Positions 36,375 through 44,504 of a stretch of 64,000 nucleotides of DNA are shown here, one piece after another; position 1 is the first letter of the stretch; each line of letters starts with the position of its first letter. The notes below the pieces were generated by a model. The model ran no database searches and was not told the DNA's origin. It was given only the letters and a program-made list of their open reading frames with translations. The position numbers were made by a program, and so were the translations under genes. The stretch lies in contig JANQEE010000006.1 in assembly GCA_028278525.1 (NCBI GenBank), forward strand, positions 124,001 through 188,000. The letters are read 5' to 3'. The DNA is from Minwuiaceae bacterium (GTDB lineage: Bacteria > Pseudomonadota > Alphaproteobacteria > Minwuiales > Minwuiaceae).

Positions 36375-37699
36375 CAGTCGTCCTTTCCATTGGCGCTGGC
36401 GAGGTTCTTCAGGCTGTCGGTCAATGCCTCGCCGAACTGGTCGAGGTCGGCTTCCGTCATGACGCTGGAGAGGAAGCCGGCGCCGGTCGACGAGATGATG
36501 TGGCCGGCTTTCAGCAGCGCGCCATGCAGGGCGCGGAGCCCAGCGGCCTCCTCGGGCCGGCGGTAGGCGCTGCGGTAGTCGGTGATCGGGCGCTGGTGCA
36601 GGTGGATCAGGAACATGGCCCCGACGCCGGTGACCTGGCCGGGATAGCCGCTGTCGGCGAAGGCCTGGGCGATGCGCTGCCGGGCGTGGTCGCCGAGCGC
36701 TTCCAGGCGGTCGTAGCAGTCGGGCGTCAGCAACTGCATGGTGACCAGGCCGGCGGTCATGGTGACCGGGTTGGCGCTGAAGGTGCCGCTGGCCGGGGTC
36801 AAGGGTTTGCCGTTGCGGTGGTCGAACACGGCCATCGCCTCGCGCGTGCCGGCGATGGCGCCGACCGGGAAGCCGCCGCCGATGATCTTGGCGAAGGTGG
36901 TCAGGTCCGGTTCGCCGCCGAAACGGCCCTGCGCGCCGCGGTAGCCGAGCCGGAGCGCGATCACCTCGTCGAAGATCAAAAGCGCGCCGATCTCCCGCGT
37001 CACGGTGCGCAGCATCTTCAGGAATTCCGGCGACGCCGGGATCATGCCGCACATCGCCGGCACCGGGTCGATCAGTACGGCGGCGAGCTCGGCGGCGTTG
37101 GCGCGGATGATCCGCTCCGCCGCTTCCACGTCGTTGAACGGGATCACCACCACGTCGTCCAGCACCCCCTGCGGCGTGCCGGCGGCGAACGGCACCGCGC
37201 GCGGCGCGTTGCCCCAGTTATCGGGGTTCGAGTCCAGACTGACCTCGGCGTAGTCGTACATGCCGTGGTAGGCGCCCTCGATCTTGGCGATCTTCGGCCG
37301 GCCGGTGTGCGAACGGGCCGCCTTCATGGCGATCATCACCGCTTCGGAGCCGGTGTTGCAGAAGCGGATTTCGTTGACCCTCTCGATACGGTCGCAGAGC
37401 AACTCGCCCAGCAGGATTTCGGATTCCGTCGGCATGGCGAAGCAGGTGCCGAGTTGGATGCGCGCGGTCACCGCCTCTATCACCGCGGGGTGTGCATGGC
37501 CGTGGATCAGCGAGGCGAAATTGTTGGTGAAGTCGAGCCGCGTCACGCCGTCGACATCGGTGACGCGGGCGCCCGATCCCTTTTCTGCATAGACCGGAAA
37601 GGGATCGACCCAGACCTGAAGCCGGGTGTTGCCGCCGGCGAAAACCTGGGCGGCGCGTTCGTAAAGCGCGGCGGATTTTGATGCTGGATCGGGCCACAT
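36374..37699 (-). CDS. Class III aminotransferase (glutamate-1-semialdehyde aminotransferase-like)
   Basis: 441-residue PLP enzyme. ALLIFDEVIALRLGYRGAQ contains the PLP-pyridine Asp; the Schiff-base lysine is in TTFAKIIGGGFPVGAIAG. Group III features RFCNTGSEAVMIAMKAAR and DGVTRLDFTNNFASLIHG are present. The GSAM-like group also includes beta-amino-acid and omega-amine transaminases, and the catabolic neighbourhood favours those over tetrapyrrole synthesis. Coupled to the crotonase gene downstream; divergent from a class IV aminotransferase. Confidence 0.92.
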   Translation of the reverse strand: MWPDPASKSAALYERAAQVFAGGNTRLQVWVDPFPVYAEKGSGARVTDVDGVTRLDFTNNFASLIHGHAHPAVIEAVTARIQLGTCFAMPTESEILLGELLCDRIERVNEIRFCNTGSEAVMIAMKAARSHTGRPKIAKIEGAYHGMYDYAEVSLDSNPDNWGNAPRAVPFAAGTPQGVLDDVVVIPFNDVEAAERIIRANAAELAAVLIDPVPAMCGMIPASPEFLKMLRTVTREIGALLIFDEVIALRLGYRGAQGRFGGEPDLTTFAKIIGGGFPVGAIAGTREAMAVFDHRNGKPLTPASGTFSANPVTMTAGLVTMQLLTPDCYDRLEALGDHARQRIAQAFADSGYPGQVTGVGAMFLIHLHQRPITDYRSAYRRPEEAAGLRALHGALLKAGHIISSTGAGFLSSVMTEADLDQFGEALTDSLKNLASANGKDD

Positions 37700-37818
37700 G
37701 AAAACGTCTCCGGTTGGGTCGATGCCGTCAGGCGATGTCTGCTAAGCTGCCGCGTCGGCAGGGGCGAGAAGGGTCGGCGGCGGCGGGCGCGATGTCAACC
37801 GTATGACCGAGTGTCTGT

Positions 37819-37848
37819 CCGACAACGCGTCGAGAGACGCATTGTCGG
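37819..37848. repeat. Imperfect hairpin next to long palindrome P1
   Basis: CCGACAACGCGTC and GACGCATTGTCGG pair with one mismatch around a short loop, directly preceding palindrome P1 in the divergent intergenic region. Confidence 0.6.
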
Positions 37849-37936
37849 GTGCCATGCCGGCCCGCTCCCCCGTCCCAACCACCCATACAGGGTACCCTCG
37901 GGGTGGTTGGGACGGGGGAGCGGGCCGGCATGGCAC
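37849..37936. repeat. Long perfect palindrome P1 (36-bp arms, 16-nt loop)
   Basis: Left arm 37849-37884 and right arm 37901-37936 are exact reverse complements by eye; the 16-nt loop contains AGGGTACCCT, itself palindromic. It lies between divergent aminotransferase genes and ends 36 nt before ATG 37973. A related element P2 is at 53848-53929 with the same loop length. Confidence 0.9.
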
Positions 37937-37972
37937 TCTTAAACAGACTGGTAGAGCAAGCAGGGGATGGAT

Positions 37973-38899
37973 ATGGCAGAACTAGCAAACGAACGCGTCG
38001 CATACTTCAACGGGGAATTCGTGCCGGAGAGCCAGGTGCTGGTACCGTTCCGGGACCGCAGTTTCCGTTTCGGCGACGCCGGCTTCGACATGACGCGCAC
38101 CTTCAAGGGCGTCAGCTTCAAAATGGTCGAGCATGTCGAGCGGTTCTACAAGACGCTGAAGTATCTGCAGATCGACCCCGGTTTGACGCAGCAGGAAATG
38201 ATCGACGTTTCGGAGGAGACGGTGCGCCGCAACCTGCATCTGCTGGACGACAAGGACGACTACTGGGTCGGCCAGCGGGTCAGCCGCGGCGTCGACGCAA
38301 TCGGCGACGAGGGCTGGGACCATACCGGCCCCACCGTCATCGTCGAATGCATGCCGCTGCCGTTCAAGAAGCGGGCGGTGCATTACCGCGACGGCATCGA
38401 CGTGATCGTGCCGTCGGTCCGCCGCGTGCCGCCGGAATCGCTGACGCCTCGGGCCAAGACCCACAATTACCTGAACCTGATCATGGGCGACCTGGAGGTT
38501 AAGGCGCGCGATCCGCTGGCCTGGGCCATCCTGCTGGACGTCAACGGCAATCTCTGCGAAGGGCTCGGCAGCAACATCTTCGTCATCCGGGACGGCGAGC
38601 TGCTGACGCCGCATCAACGCTATGTGCTGCCCGGCGTCAGCCGTCAGACCGTGATGGACCTGGCCGAGGGCATCGGGCTTACCGTGCGCGAGACGGATAT
38701 CGACCTGTTCGACGCCTACAACGCCGAGGAAGCGTTCTTGAGCTCGACCAGCCTTTGCCTCTGCCCGGTACGCAGCGTGAACGGCGTCGAGGTCGGCGAC
38801 GGCACGGTGCCGGGCCCGATGACGGGTAAGCTGCTGAACGCCTATTCCGACTATGTCGGCCTCGATATTGTCGGACAATATCTCCGGCATTTGGATTGA
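37973..38899 (+). CDS. Class IV (branched-chain/D-amino-acid type) aminotransferase
   Basis: 308 residues from ATG 37973 (ATG 37967 is also in frame; AGGGG spacing favours 37973). Fold-type IV PLP enzyme: VLVPFRDRSFRFGDAGFDMTRTFKG opens the N-domain, the probable PLP lysine is in LTPRAKTHNYLNLIMGDLE, and the phosphate-binding blocks are NLCEGLGSNIFVIRDGELLTP and LPGVSRQTVMDLA. Substrates may be branched-chain amino acids, D-amino acids or (R)-amines. It stands 22 nt upstream of a class III aminotransferase, probably the same operon. Confidence 0.92.
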   Translation: MAELANERVAYFNGEFVPESQVLVPFRDRSFRFGDAGFDMTRTFKGVSFKMVEHVERFYKTLKYLQIDPGLTQQEMIDVSEETVRRNLHLLDDKDDYWVGQRVSRGVDAIGDEGWDHTGPTVIVECMPLPFKKRAVHYRDGIDVIVPSVRRVPPESLTPRAKTHNYLNLIMGDLEVKARDPLAWAILLDVNGNLCEGLGSNIFVIRDGELLTPHQRYVLPGVSRQTVMDLAEGIGLTVRETDIDLFDAYNAEEAFLSSTSLCLCPVRSVNGVEVGDGTVPGPMTGKLLNAYSDYVGLDIVGQYLRHLD

Positions 38900-38921
38900 A
38901 GACAGGGCGGGAAACGAGCGG

Positions 38922-40253
38922 ATGCAGCAGAACGTCACACGTAATCTGAGCCTCGATGCCGCGGTCGAGGATGCGGAACGGCGCTACGTCGCGGCCAATC
39001 CGAACAGCCAGGCGCGGTTCGAAGAAGCCTGCCGGACCATGCCGGGCGCCAATACCCGCTCGGTCCTGTTCTACGATCCGTTCCCGGTGACGATGACGTC
39101 GGGCGACGGCGCCACGCTGCGCGACCTGGATGGACACAGCTATACGGACTTCCTGGGCGAGTACACCGCGGGTCTCTATGGCCATTCCAATCCGATTATC
39201 CTGGACGCGGTGCGTAAGGCATTGGATGGCGGCGTGGTGCTCGGCGGCCCGAACCAGTACGAGAGCAGGCTGGCCGAATTGATGTGCGCGCGGTTTCCCT
39301 CGCTGGATATGGTGCGGTTCTGCAATTCCGGCACCGAAGCCAACCTGATGGCGATCAGCCTGGCCCGGGCGGCGACGGGGCGTAGCCAGATTATGGTGTT
39401 CGAGGGTGGGTACCACGGCGGCGTGTTCTATTACGGCCATGGCGGATCGCCGATCAACGCGCCGTTCCCGACCTTGGTCGGCACCTACAACGACCCGCAA
39501 GGCGCGGCCGACCTGATCCGCGAGAACGCCGACGATCTTGCCGCGATTATCGTCGAACCGATGCTGGGCAGCGGCGGCGGCATCCCGGGCAGCCCGGAAT
39601 TCCTGCAGGCGCTGCGCGACGGCGCCGATGCCTACGGCATCGTGCTGATCTTCGACGAGGTCATGACGTCGCGCCTGGCGCCCGGCGGCCTGCAGGAGAA
39701 GCTTGGGATCATTCCCGACCTGACGGCATTCGGGAAGTATCTCGGCGGCGGTATGACCTTCGGCGCGTTCGGCGGCAGGGCCGACCTGATGGGCCGGTTC
39801 GATCCGCGCCGCGCGGACGCCTTTCCCCATTCCGGCACCTACAACAACAACGTGCTGACCATGGCGGCCGGCGTCGCTGGCTTGAGCGAGGTGTTCACGG
39901 CGGAGGCCGCCGCGTCGCTTAACGGCGCGGGCGACCGCCTGCGCGAGCGTATGAACGAGGCCGGGCGCCGAACCGGTGCGCCGGCTTTGGTCACCGGGGC
40001 CGGATCCATTCTCGGAATCCACTTTCAGGATAAGCCGGTCCATCGGCCCGACGACACCGAGGCGACGCCGGCGGCGGCGCGCAAACTGTTTCACCTGGAA
40101 ATGAACCTGCGCGGGTTCTACCTGGCGCGCCGCGGCTTCATGAGCCTTTGCCTGCCGCTCACAGACCGCGACTACGACCGGTTTTCGGATGCTTTCGGCG
40201 AATTTCTGGAAACTTACGGCGACCTGCTGCGGGACGGTCGACAGGCACCCTAA
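38922..40253 (+). CDS. Class III aminotransferase (GSAM-like), second copy
   Basis: 443 residues. MVRFCNSGTEANLMAISLARAATGRSQI and GIVLIFDEVMTSRLAPGGLQ identify the family; the lysine is in LTAFGKYLGGGMTFGAFGGRADL. It differs clearly from the homologue at 36374 and belongs to the same broad group of omega- or beta-amino-acid transaminases. It follows the class IV aminotransferase by 22 nt. The stop codon overlaps that of the convergent response-regulator gene. Confidence 0.92.
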   Translation: MQQNVTRNLSLDAAVEDAERRYVAANPNSQARFEEACRTMPGANTRSVLFYDPFPVTMTSGDGATLRDLDGHSYTDFLGEYTAGLYGHSNPIILDAVRKALDGGVVLGGPNQYESRLAELMCARFPSLDMVRFCNSGTEANLMAISLARAATGRSQIMVFEGGYHGGVFYYGHGGSPINAPFPTLVGTYNDPQGAADLIRENADDLAAIIVEPMLGSGGGIPGSPEFLQALRDGADAYGIVLIFDEVMTSRLAPGGLQEKLGIIPDLTAFGKYLGGGMTFGAFGGRADLMGRFDPRRADAFPHSGTYNNNVLTMAAGVAGLSEVFTAEAAASLNGAGDRLRERMNEAGRRTGAPALVTGAGSILGIHFQDKPVHRPDDTEATPAAARKLFHLEMNLRGFYLARRGFMSLCLPLTDRDYDRFSDAFGEFLETYGDLLRDGRQAP

Positions 40254-40915
40254 CCGTCTCCGTTTGCGCCGAAGTGCCGGCCGGCGATGACGACCGCCTG
40301 CGTGCGGTTCTTGGCGCCGATCTTGGCGCGTATCGCCGAGATATGTATGCGCACCGTATGTTTGGACAGGCCGAGTTCGTCGGCAATCTCCTCGTTGGTC
40401 TTGCCCTTGCTGAGCAGTTCGAAGATTTCGTGCTGCCGGTCGGTCAGGACCGCTTTTAAACTGTTGCGGCCGACCAGAGGCATATCGGACCGGCGATCGT
40501 TCTCCCGCTGTCTTTCGCCGACCTCAATCAACGACCGGGGCAGAAAAATCCCGCCGCCCAGAACATGACGCAAACCCTTCAGGATCTCCGCGCCGTCGGC
40601 GGATTTCGGAATAAACCCCACGGCGCCCAGATTGATCGAATCGAGAATTTCCTGACGGCGCTCTCCGTTCGAAAACACGACGATCGGCACCTGCGGAACC
40701 CGTTCACGCAGGATCGCGAGCCCCTCCAGACCATCGACGTCCGACAGGAGGAGGTCCAATAGAATCAGGTCGAGGTCGCTGTTCGACGCAATTTCGCTGG
40801 TCGCTTCGGAAAGGCTGCCGGCTTCGGCAAGGACAAGGTCGCCTTCCAGGTCGCGCAGTACGTTCTTCATTCCCGCCCGTGCAACCCAGTGGTTGTCGAT
40901 CAATAGGATTCGCAT
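40250..40915 (-). CDS. NarL/FixJ-type response regulator (orphan)
   Basis: 221 residues. The receiver domain has MRILLIDNHWVARAGM with only one of the usual two N-terminal acidic residues, phospho-acceptor D54 in LDLILLDLLLSDVDG, and a conserved Lys in VGFIPKSADG. The C-terminal LuxR-type HTH is LTDRQHEIFELLSKGKTNEEIADELGLSKHTVRIHISAI. No sensor kinase is adjacent, so its input is unknown. Confidence 0.94.
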   Translation of the reverse strand: MRILLIDNHWVARAGMKNVLRDLEGDLVLAEAGSLSEATSEIASNSDLDLILLDLLLSDVDGLEGLAILRERVPQVPIVVFSNGERRQEILDSINLGAVGFIPKSADGAEILKGLRHVLGGGIFLPRSLIEVGERQRENDRRSDMPLVGRNSLKAVLTDRQHEIFELLSKGKTNEEIADELGLSKHTVRIHISAIRAKIGAKNRTQAVVIAGRHFGANGDG

Positions 40916-41638
40916 GTTTTAGACACCCCCTAACACTGCCTGTCAGCCTCCGTCGTGGCCAAACAAGCTGCCGGCGGCGCTGCCGCGCATGCCGGTCCCC
41001 TCCGATATTCCGATGCCAGTCCTTGCGCCGGCTTGTCGGTATCGGTCGTCATTGCGGTCCAGATTCGGTGATAGACCGGATTGTGCACCGGCTGTTGCAG
41101 CCGCCTCCCCGTTTGGTGGTTAGTACTTGCCTCTTGCCAAGGTGGGTCGGCCTGCTTTGACACGAAGGCCGAAGGAGTGTTCGGCGCAACACGCGCGCCA
41201 TATCACGCAGGAGATACTCGCAGACCGCTTGGCGATATGCCGGGAAGCTCGATCCCCCGTAGCTTTCCCAGGTGAATAGTGACGTGCCGTGCTGCGACAC
41301 CTGCGCCTGACAATAAGCGACGCCGTTTCCATCCATTTCAAAGAACTAGGCGCCATCGTTGAATCGTATTGACCACTGAGCCATATAAATCAAAATAGCG
41401 CAACGATGTCGAGGGCATTTCTCCACTTTTCTATTTGATCTGTCAGAAAAAATGTCGAAATGAACGTATAATTAAACGCGATTATTTGATGATTACTTCA
41501 AATTTTCCGAATACTAGTACATTAGACTATCGCATTAACCATATCATAGCTCCGTTCTTTGGGCTAGCTAAAACTTCGTCCTTATGGGTGGGTTATTACC
41601 GGCTGGGTTGTGTCGGGGTGCGAGCCGGTTTATGGCGC
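40916..41638. other. 723-nt region without a confident gene, partly AT-rich
   Basis: It lies upstream of the response regulator and downstream of the ABC permease. From about 41350 to 41590 the DNA is strikingly AT-rich compared with the rest of the window, with runs such as CATTTTTCTCC-like and ACTTCAAATTTTCCG. An inverted repeat ACCGGCT/AGCCGGT lies at 41598-41604 and 41623-41629, next to the permease stop, without a T tract. It may hold the response-regulator promoter or be a remnant of foreign DNA. Confidence 0.6.
41049..41336 (-). CDS. Possible small hypothetical protein
   Basis: 95-codon open frame from ATG 41336 (MDGNGVAYCQAQVSQHGTSL). I recognise no family. The middle part (SYGGSSFPAYRQAVCEYLLRDMARVL) reads like protein, but the C-terminus is cysteine- and arginine-rich and there is no ribosome binding site. 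It could be chance or a gene remnant. Confidence 0.2.
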   Translation of the reverse strand: MDGNGVAYCQAQVSQHGTSLFTWESYGGSSFPAYRQAVCEYLLRDMARVLRRTLLRPSCQSRPTHLGKRQVLTTKRGGGCNSRCTIRSITESGPQ

Positions 41639-42421
41639 CTACGTTTGGCGTCTCTCGCCGGCAAGCAGTTGGCTTACCAGAATCAGAGAAACCGAGACGA
41701 AGATAATGACGGTCGAGATTGCGTGGATCTTCGGCGTGAACTCGAACCTGATCATCGAGTAGATGTGGACCGGGATGGTCATGACTTCCGACCCGGCGAG
41801 CAGATAGGTGATCAGGAAATTGTCAAACGACACCGTGAATGCCAGCAGCGCGCCGCCGGCGATGCCTGGCATGATCAATGGCAGGGTGATTTTGCGGAAC
41901 GTCGTGACTTCGTCCGCGCCCAGGTCCATTGCGGCTTCCTCCAGCGACCGGTCGAAACCGTACAGACGTGCCGAAACGACGGTCAGGACGAACGGCAGTC
42001 CGATCAGCACATGGCCGATGATCACCAAAATCATCCCACCCTGCACGCTGAGCAACGTCGCGAAGCTAAGCAGGGCGATGCCGGTAATGATCTCAGGGAT
42101 GATCAGCGGCGACAAAAAGAACGCGCGCATGATCTCCCGCGACCGGAAGCTGTTGCGCACGAAACCCATCGCCGCCAGCGTGCCGACCAGAGTAGCGATC
42201 AGCGCCGCGACGATCGAGATTAGCAGGCTGGTTTGCAAAGCCGCGACGATCTTCTCGTCGCCGAACGCTTCCGAATACCACTTTGCCGTCCAGGATCGCA
42301 CCGGGAAGGTGGAGTATTTGGAGGTGCTGAACGACATCAGCACCACGGCGAAGATCGGCGTGAACAGGAACAGGTAGACCAGCCCCGCCCACAGCCTGAG
42401 AACGAAGCGTTCCAGCCGCAT
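41639..42421 (-). CDS. ABC transporter permease (PotC type)
   Basis: 260 residues, six helices. The EAA loop ESLEEAAMDLGADEVTTFRKITLPLIMPGI (given here only as its family hallmark region) couples to the ATPase. PotC-like inner-membrane permease of a polyamine/opine/quaternary-amine importer. Its ATG follows the TAG stop of the PotB-type gene with no gap. Confidence 0.93.
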   Translation of the reverse strand: MRLERFVLRLWAGLVYLFLFTPIFAVVLMSFSTSKYSTFPVRSWTAKWYSEAFGDEKIVAALQTSLLISIVAALIATLVGTLAAMGFVRNSFRSREIMRAFFLSPLIIPEIITGIALLSFATLLSVQGGMILVIIGHVLIGLPFVLTVVSARLYGFDRSLEEAAMDLGADEVTTFRKITLPLIMPGIAGGALLAFTVSFDNFLITYLLAGSEVMTIPVHIYSMIRFEFTPKIHAISTVIIFVSVSLILVSQLLAGERRQT

Positions 42422-43345
42422 CTATCGCTCCGCCATTCGGTCGAACTTAAAAGCGCGGTTGTAGGCCAGGATCATCGCCAGCGTGATGATCAGGAAGATT
42501 GAGGCAAGCGCGCCGCCGAAGGGCCAATTGAAGGTTACGTAATACTCGTTGCGAATGACATTGGAGATCATCAGTTCGCTCGGTCCGCCCAGGATATCCG
42601 GCGTCAGGTACGAGCCGATGGTCAGAATGAACACCAGCATGCAGCCGGTGCTGAGGCCCGGCAGCGACAACGGCAGGATCACGCGCAGGAACGTCCGCAG
42701 CCGATTGGCGCCGAGGTCCATCGCCGCTTCCTCCAGGGAGGGATCAATCTTCTCCAGCACCGCGTAGAGCGGCAGGATCATGAACGGCAGAAAAACGTGG
42801 GTCAGACCGACCAGCACCGCCTGTTCGGTGTAGAGAAACTTGACCGGCAGGTCGATCAGTCCGAGGTCGCGCAGTACGTAGTTCACCAGCCCGTTGGTGC
42901 CCAGCATGATCTTCCAGGCGAAGGTGCGCACCACGATCGACGTCCAAAACGGAATGATCAGCGCCAGAAACAGCAGGTGACGGCGCTTCGCCCCGGCGCG
43001 CGCCAGCACGTAGGCCACCGGATAACCGACCAGCAGACAGGCAATCGTCACGATCAGGCCGTAGCGCAGGCTTTTGAACAGGACGGTTCGGTAGACTTCG
43101 GTACCCAGCGCGCGCTGGTAGTTGTCCAGCGTCAGGACGCTGCTCATCTGCCCATCGGAGAACGAGTAGAAGCTGTAGACCAGGATCAAAAGGATGGGGA
43201 TCGCGAAGAAGGCGACCAGCCACGCCGTGCCGGGCCCAAGCTGGACGGCAAGCCTGGTCTTGCCGCTGGTCCGCGCCGTATCGAACAGGCTCGCGGTGCC
43301 GGCGGCGGCGCCCGTTCGCCCGGCCGGCTCGGCGCCAACGCTCAT
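42422..43345 (-). CDS. ABC transporter permease (PotB type)
   Basis: 307 residues from ATG 43345, which overlaps the ATPase stop by 4 nt; a longer start at 43387 would lie inside that gene. Six helices and the EAA loop EEAAMDLGANRLRTFLRV are visible. Forms the channel with the PotC-type permease. Confidence 0.93.
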   Translation of the reverse strand: MSVGAEPAGRTGAAAGTASLFDTARTSGKTRLAVQLGPGTAWLVAFFAIPILLILVYSFYSFSDGQMSSVLTLDNYQRALGTEVYRTVLFKSLRYGLIVTIACLLVGYPVAYVLARAGAKRRHLLFLALIIPFWTSIVVRTFAWKIMLGTNGLVNYVLRDLGLIDLPVKFLYTEQAVLVGLTHVFLPFMILPLYAVLEKIDPSLEEAAMDLGANRLRTFLRVILPLSLPGLSTGCMLVFILTIGSYLTPDILGGPSELMISNVIRNEYYVTFNWPFGGALASIFLIITLAMILAYNRAFKFDRMAER

Positions 43346-44427
43346 GGCGCGTGCTCCGGAATCAGAACGCCTCTTTCCGGTTCCCATCCCACCTTGATCG
43401 CGGCGCCGGGCGAGAAGCCGTCGCTTCGTTCGGTGTTCTGCACCGCCACATTGACGTCGCGGCCGTTGCCGAGGCGCACGCGATAGCTGGTCGTCGAGCC
43501 CTGATAGACGACGTCTTCGACGACGCCTTCGTAGGAATTGGTGAGCGTGTCGGAACCGGCACCGATCCGGATCTTCTCCGGCCGGACCGAGACGCTGGCG
43601 CGCTGGCCGTCCATGACCGGGCCGTTTGCCGCGACTTTTACAGCCAAACCCGCGCAGTCGACCGTCGCGGCGCCGTTGCCGTTGGACGACACGGTGCCGT
43701 CGAACAGATTGGTTTCGCCGATGAAGTTGGCGACGAAGACGGTCCGCGGATTCTCGTAGATCTCGCCGGCGTCGCCGATCTGCTCGACGATGCCGTTGTT
43801 CATCACCGCGATCGAGTTCGACATGGTGATGGCTTCTTTCTGGTCGTGCGTCACGTAGACGAACGTGGTGCCGACCTCGCGCTGGATGCGCTTCAGCTCA
43901 AGCTGCATCTGCTCGCGCAGTTTCAGGTCCAGGGCGCCGAGCGGCTCGTCCAGCAGCAGCACGGTCGGATGGTTGACCAGGGCGCGGGCGATGGCGATCC
44001 GCTGCTTCTGACCGCCGCTCAACTGGCTGATTTTGCGCTCGGCGTAGCCCTGCAACTGGATCAGGTCGAACATCTCGTCGACCCGCTTGCGGATTTCCGA
44101 CTTGGAGAAGCCTTTCATCTCCAGGCCGAAAGCGATGTTCTTGTAGACGGTCAGATGCGGGAACAGGGCCAGATGCTGGAACACCAGGTTGGTCGGCCGC
44201 TTGAACGGCACGCGCCGGCTCATGTCCTCGCCGCCGATCTCGATGACGCCCTCGGTCGGCGTTTCGAATCCGGAGACCATGCGCAAAATCGTCGTCTTAC
44301 CGCAGCCGCTTGGCCCCAGCAGAGAGAAGAATTCGCCTTTCTTGATGTGGAACGAGACGTTGTCGACGGCCGTCACGCTGCCGAACCGCTTGGTGACGCC
44401 GCGGAGTTCTACGTCAATGTCGCCCAT
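43342..44427 (-). CDS. ABC transporter ATP-binding protein (PotA type)
   Basis: 361 residues. Walker A LLGPSGCGKTTILR, signature ISQLSGGQKQRIAIARAL, Walker B VLLLDEPLGALD and the switch His in VYVTHDQKEA are all intact. The C-terminal TOBE domain (from about residue 280, ASVSVRPEKIRIG) is typical of PotA/spermidine-type importers. It hydrolyses ATP to drive uptake. Confidence 0.95.
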   Translation of the reverse strand: MGDIDVELRGVTKRFGSVTAVDNVSFHIKKGEFFSLLGPSGCGKTTILRMVSGFETPTEGVIEIGGEDMSRRVPFKRPTNLVFQHLALFPHLTVYKNIAFGLEMKGFSKSEIRKRVDEMFDLIQLQGYAERKISQLSGGQKQRIAIARALVNHPTVLLLDEPLGALDLKLREQMQLELKRIQREVGTTFVYVTHDQKEAITMSNSIAVMNNGIVEQIGDAGEIYENPRTVFVANFIGETNLFDGTVSSNGNGAATVDCAGLAVKVAANGPVMDGQRASVSVRPEKIRIGAGSDTLTNSYEGVVEDVVYQGSTTSYRVRLGNGRDVNVAVQNTERSDGFSPGAAIKVGWEPERGVLIPEHAP

Positions 44428-44440
44428 TCGACCCTCTTCG

Positions 44441-44489
44441 CCGCCCGGTCTGGGCGGTGTCGGCGCGTCCGTTCAACTACGGACGCGCC
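44441..44489. promoter_or_regulatory. Two tandem hairpins between binding-protein and ATPase genes
   Basis: GGCGCGTCCGT (44462-44472) and ACGGACGCGCC (44479-44489) form a perfect 11-bp stem with a 6-nt loop. CCGCCC-GGTCT-GGGCGG (44441-44457) forms a second hairpin. In transcription order they begin 15 nt after the binding-protein stop codon. No T tract follows, so mRNA stabilisation or partial attenuation that keeps binding-protein levels high is more likely than full termination. Confidence 0.65.
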
Positions 44490-44504
44490 TGCCTCCGACT
44501 TGTA

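Noticed and set aside
36374-37699. hemL (glutamate-1-semialdehyde aminotransferase for haem synthesis)
   Set aside because: Alphaproteobacteria make 5-aminolevulinate by ALA synthase, and the gene is coupled to a crotonase, so a catabolic transaminase is more likely.
41435-42223. 262-codon plus-strand frame starting in the AT-rich patch
   Set aside because: Most of it is antisense to the PotC-type permease; the N-terminal part lacks a ribosome binding site and homology.
44462-44489. Rho-independent terminator after the ABC binding-protein gene
   Set aside because: Strong stem but no following T tract, and downstream genes of the same transporter continue on the strand.
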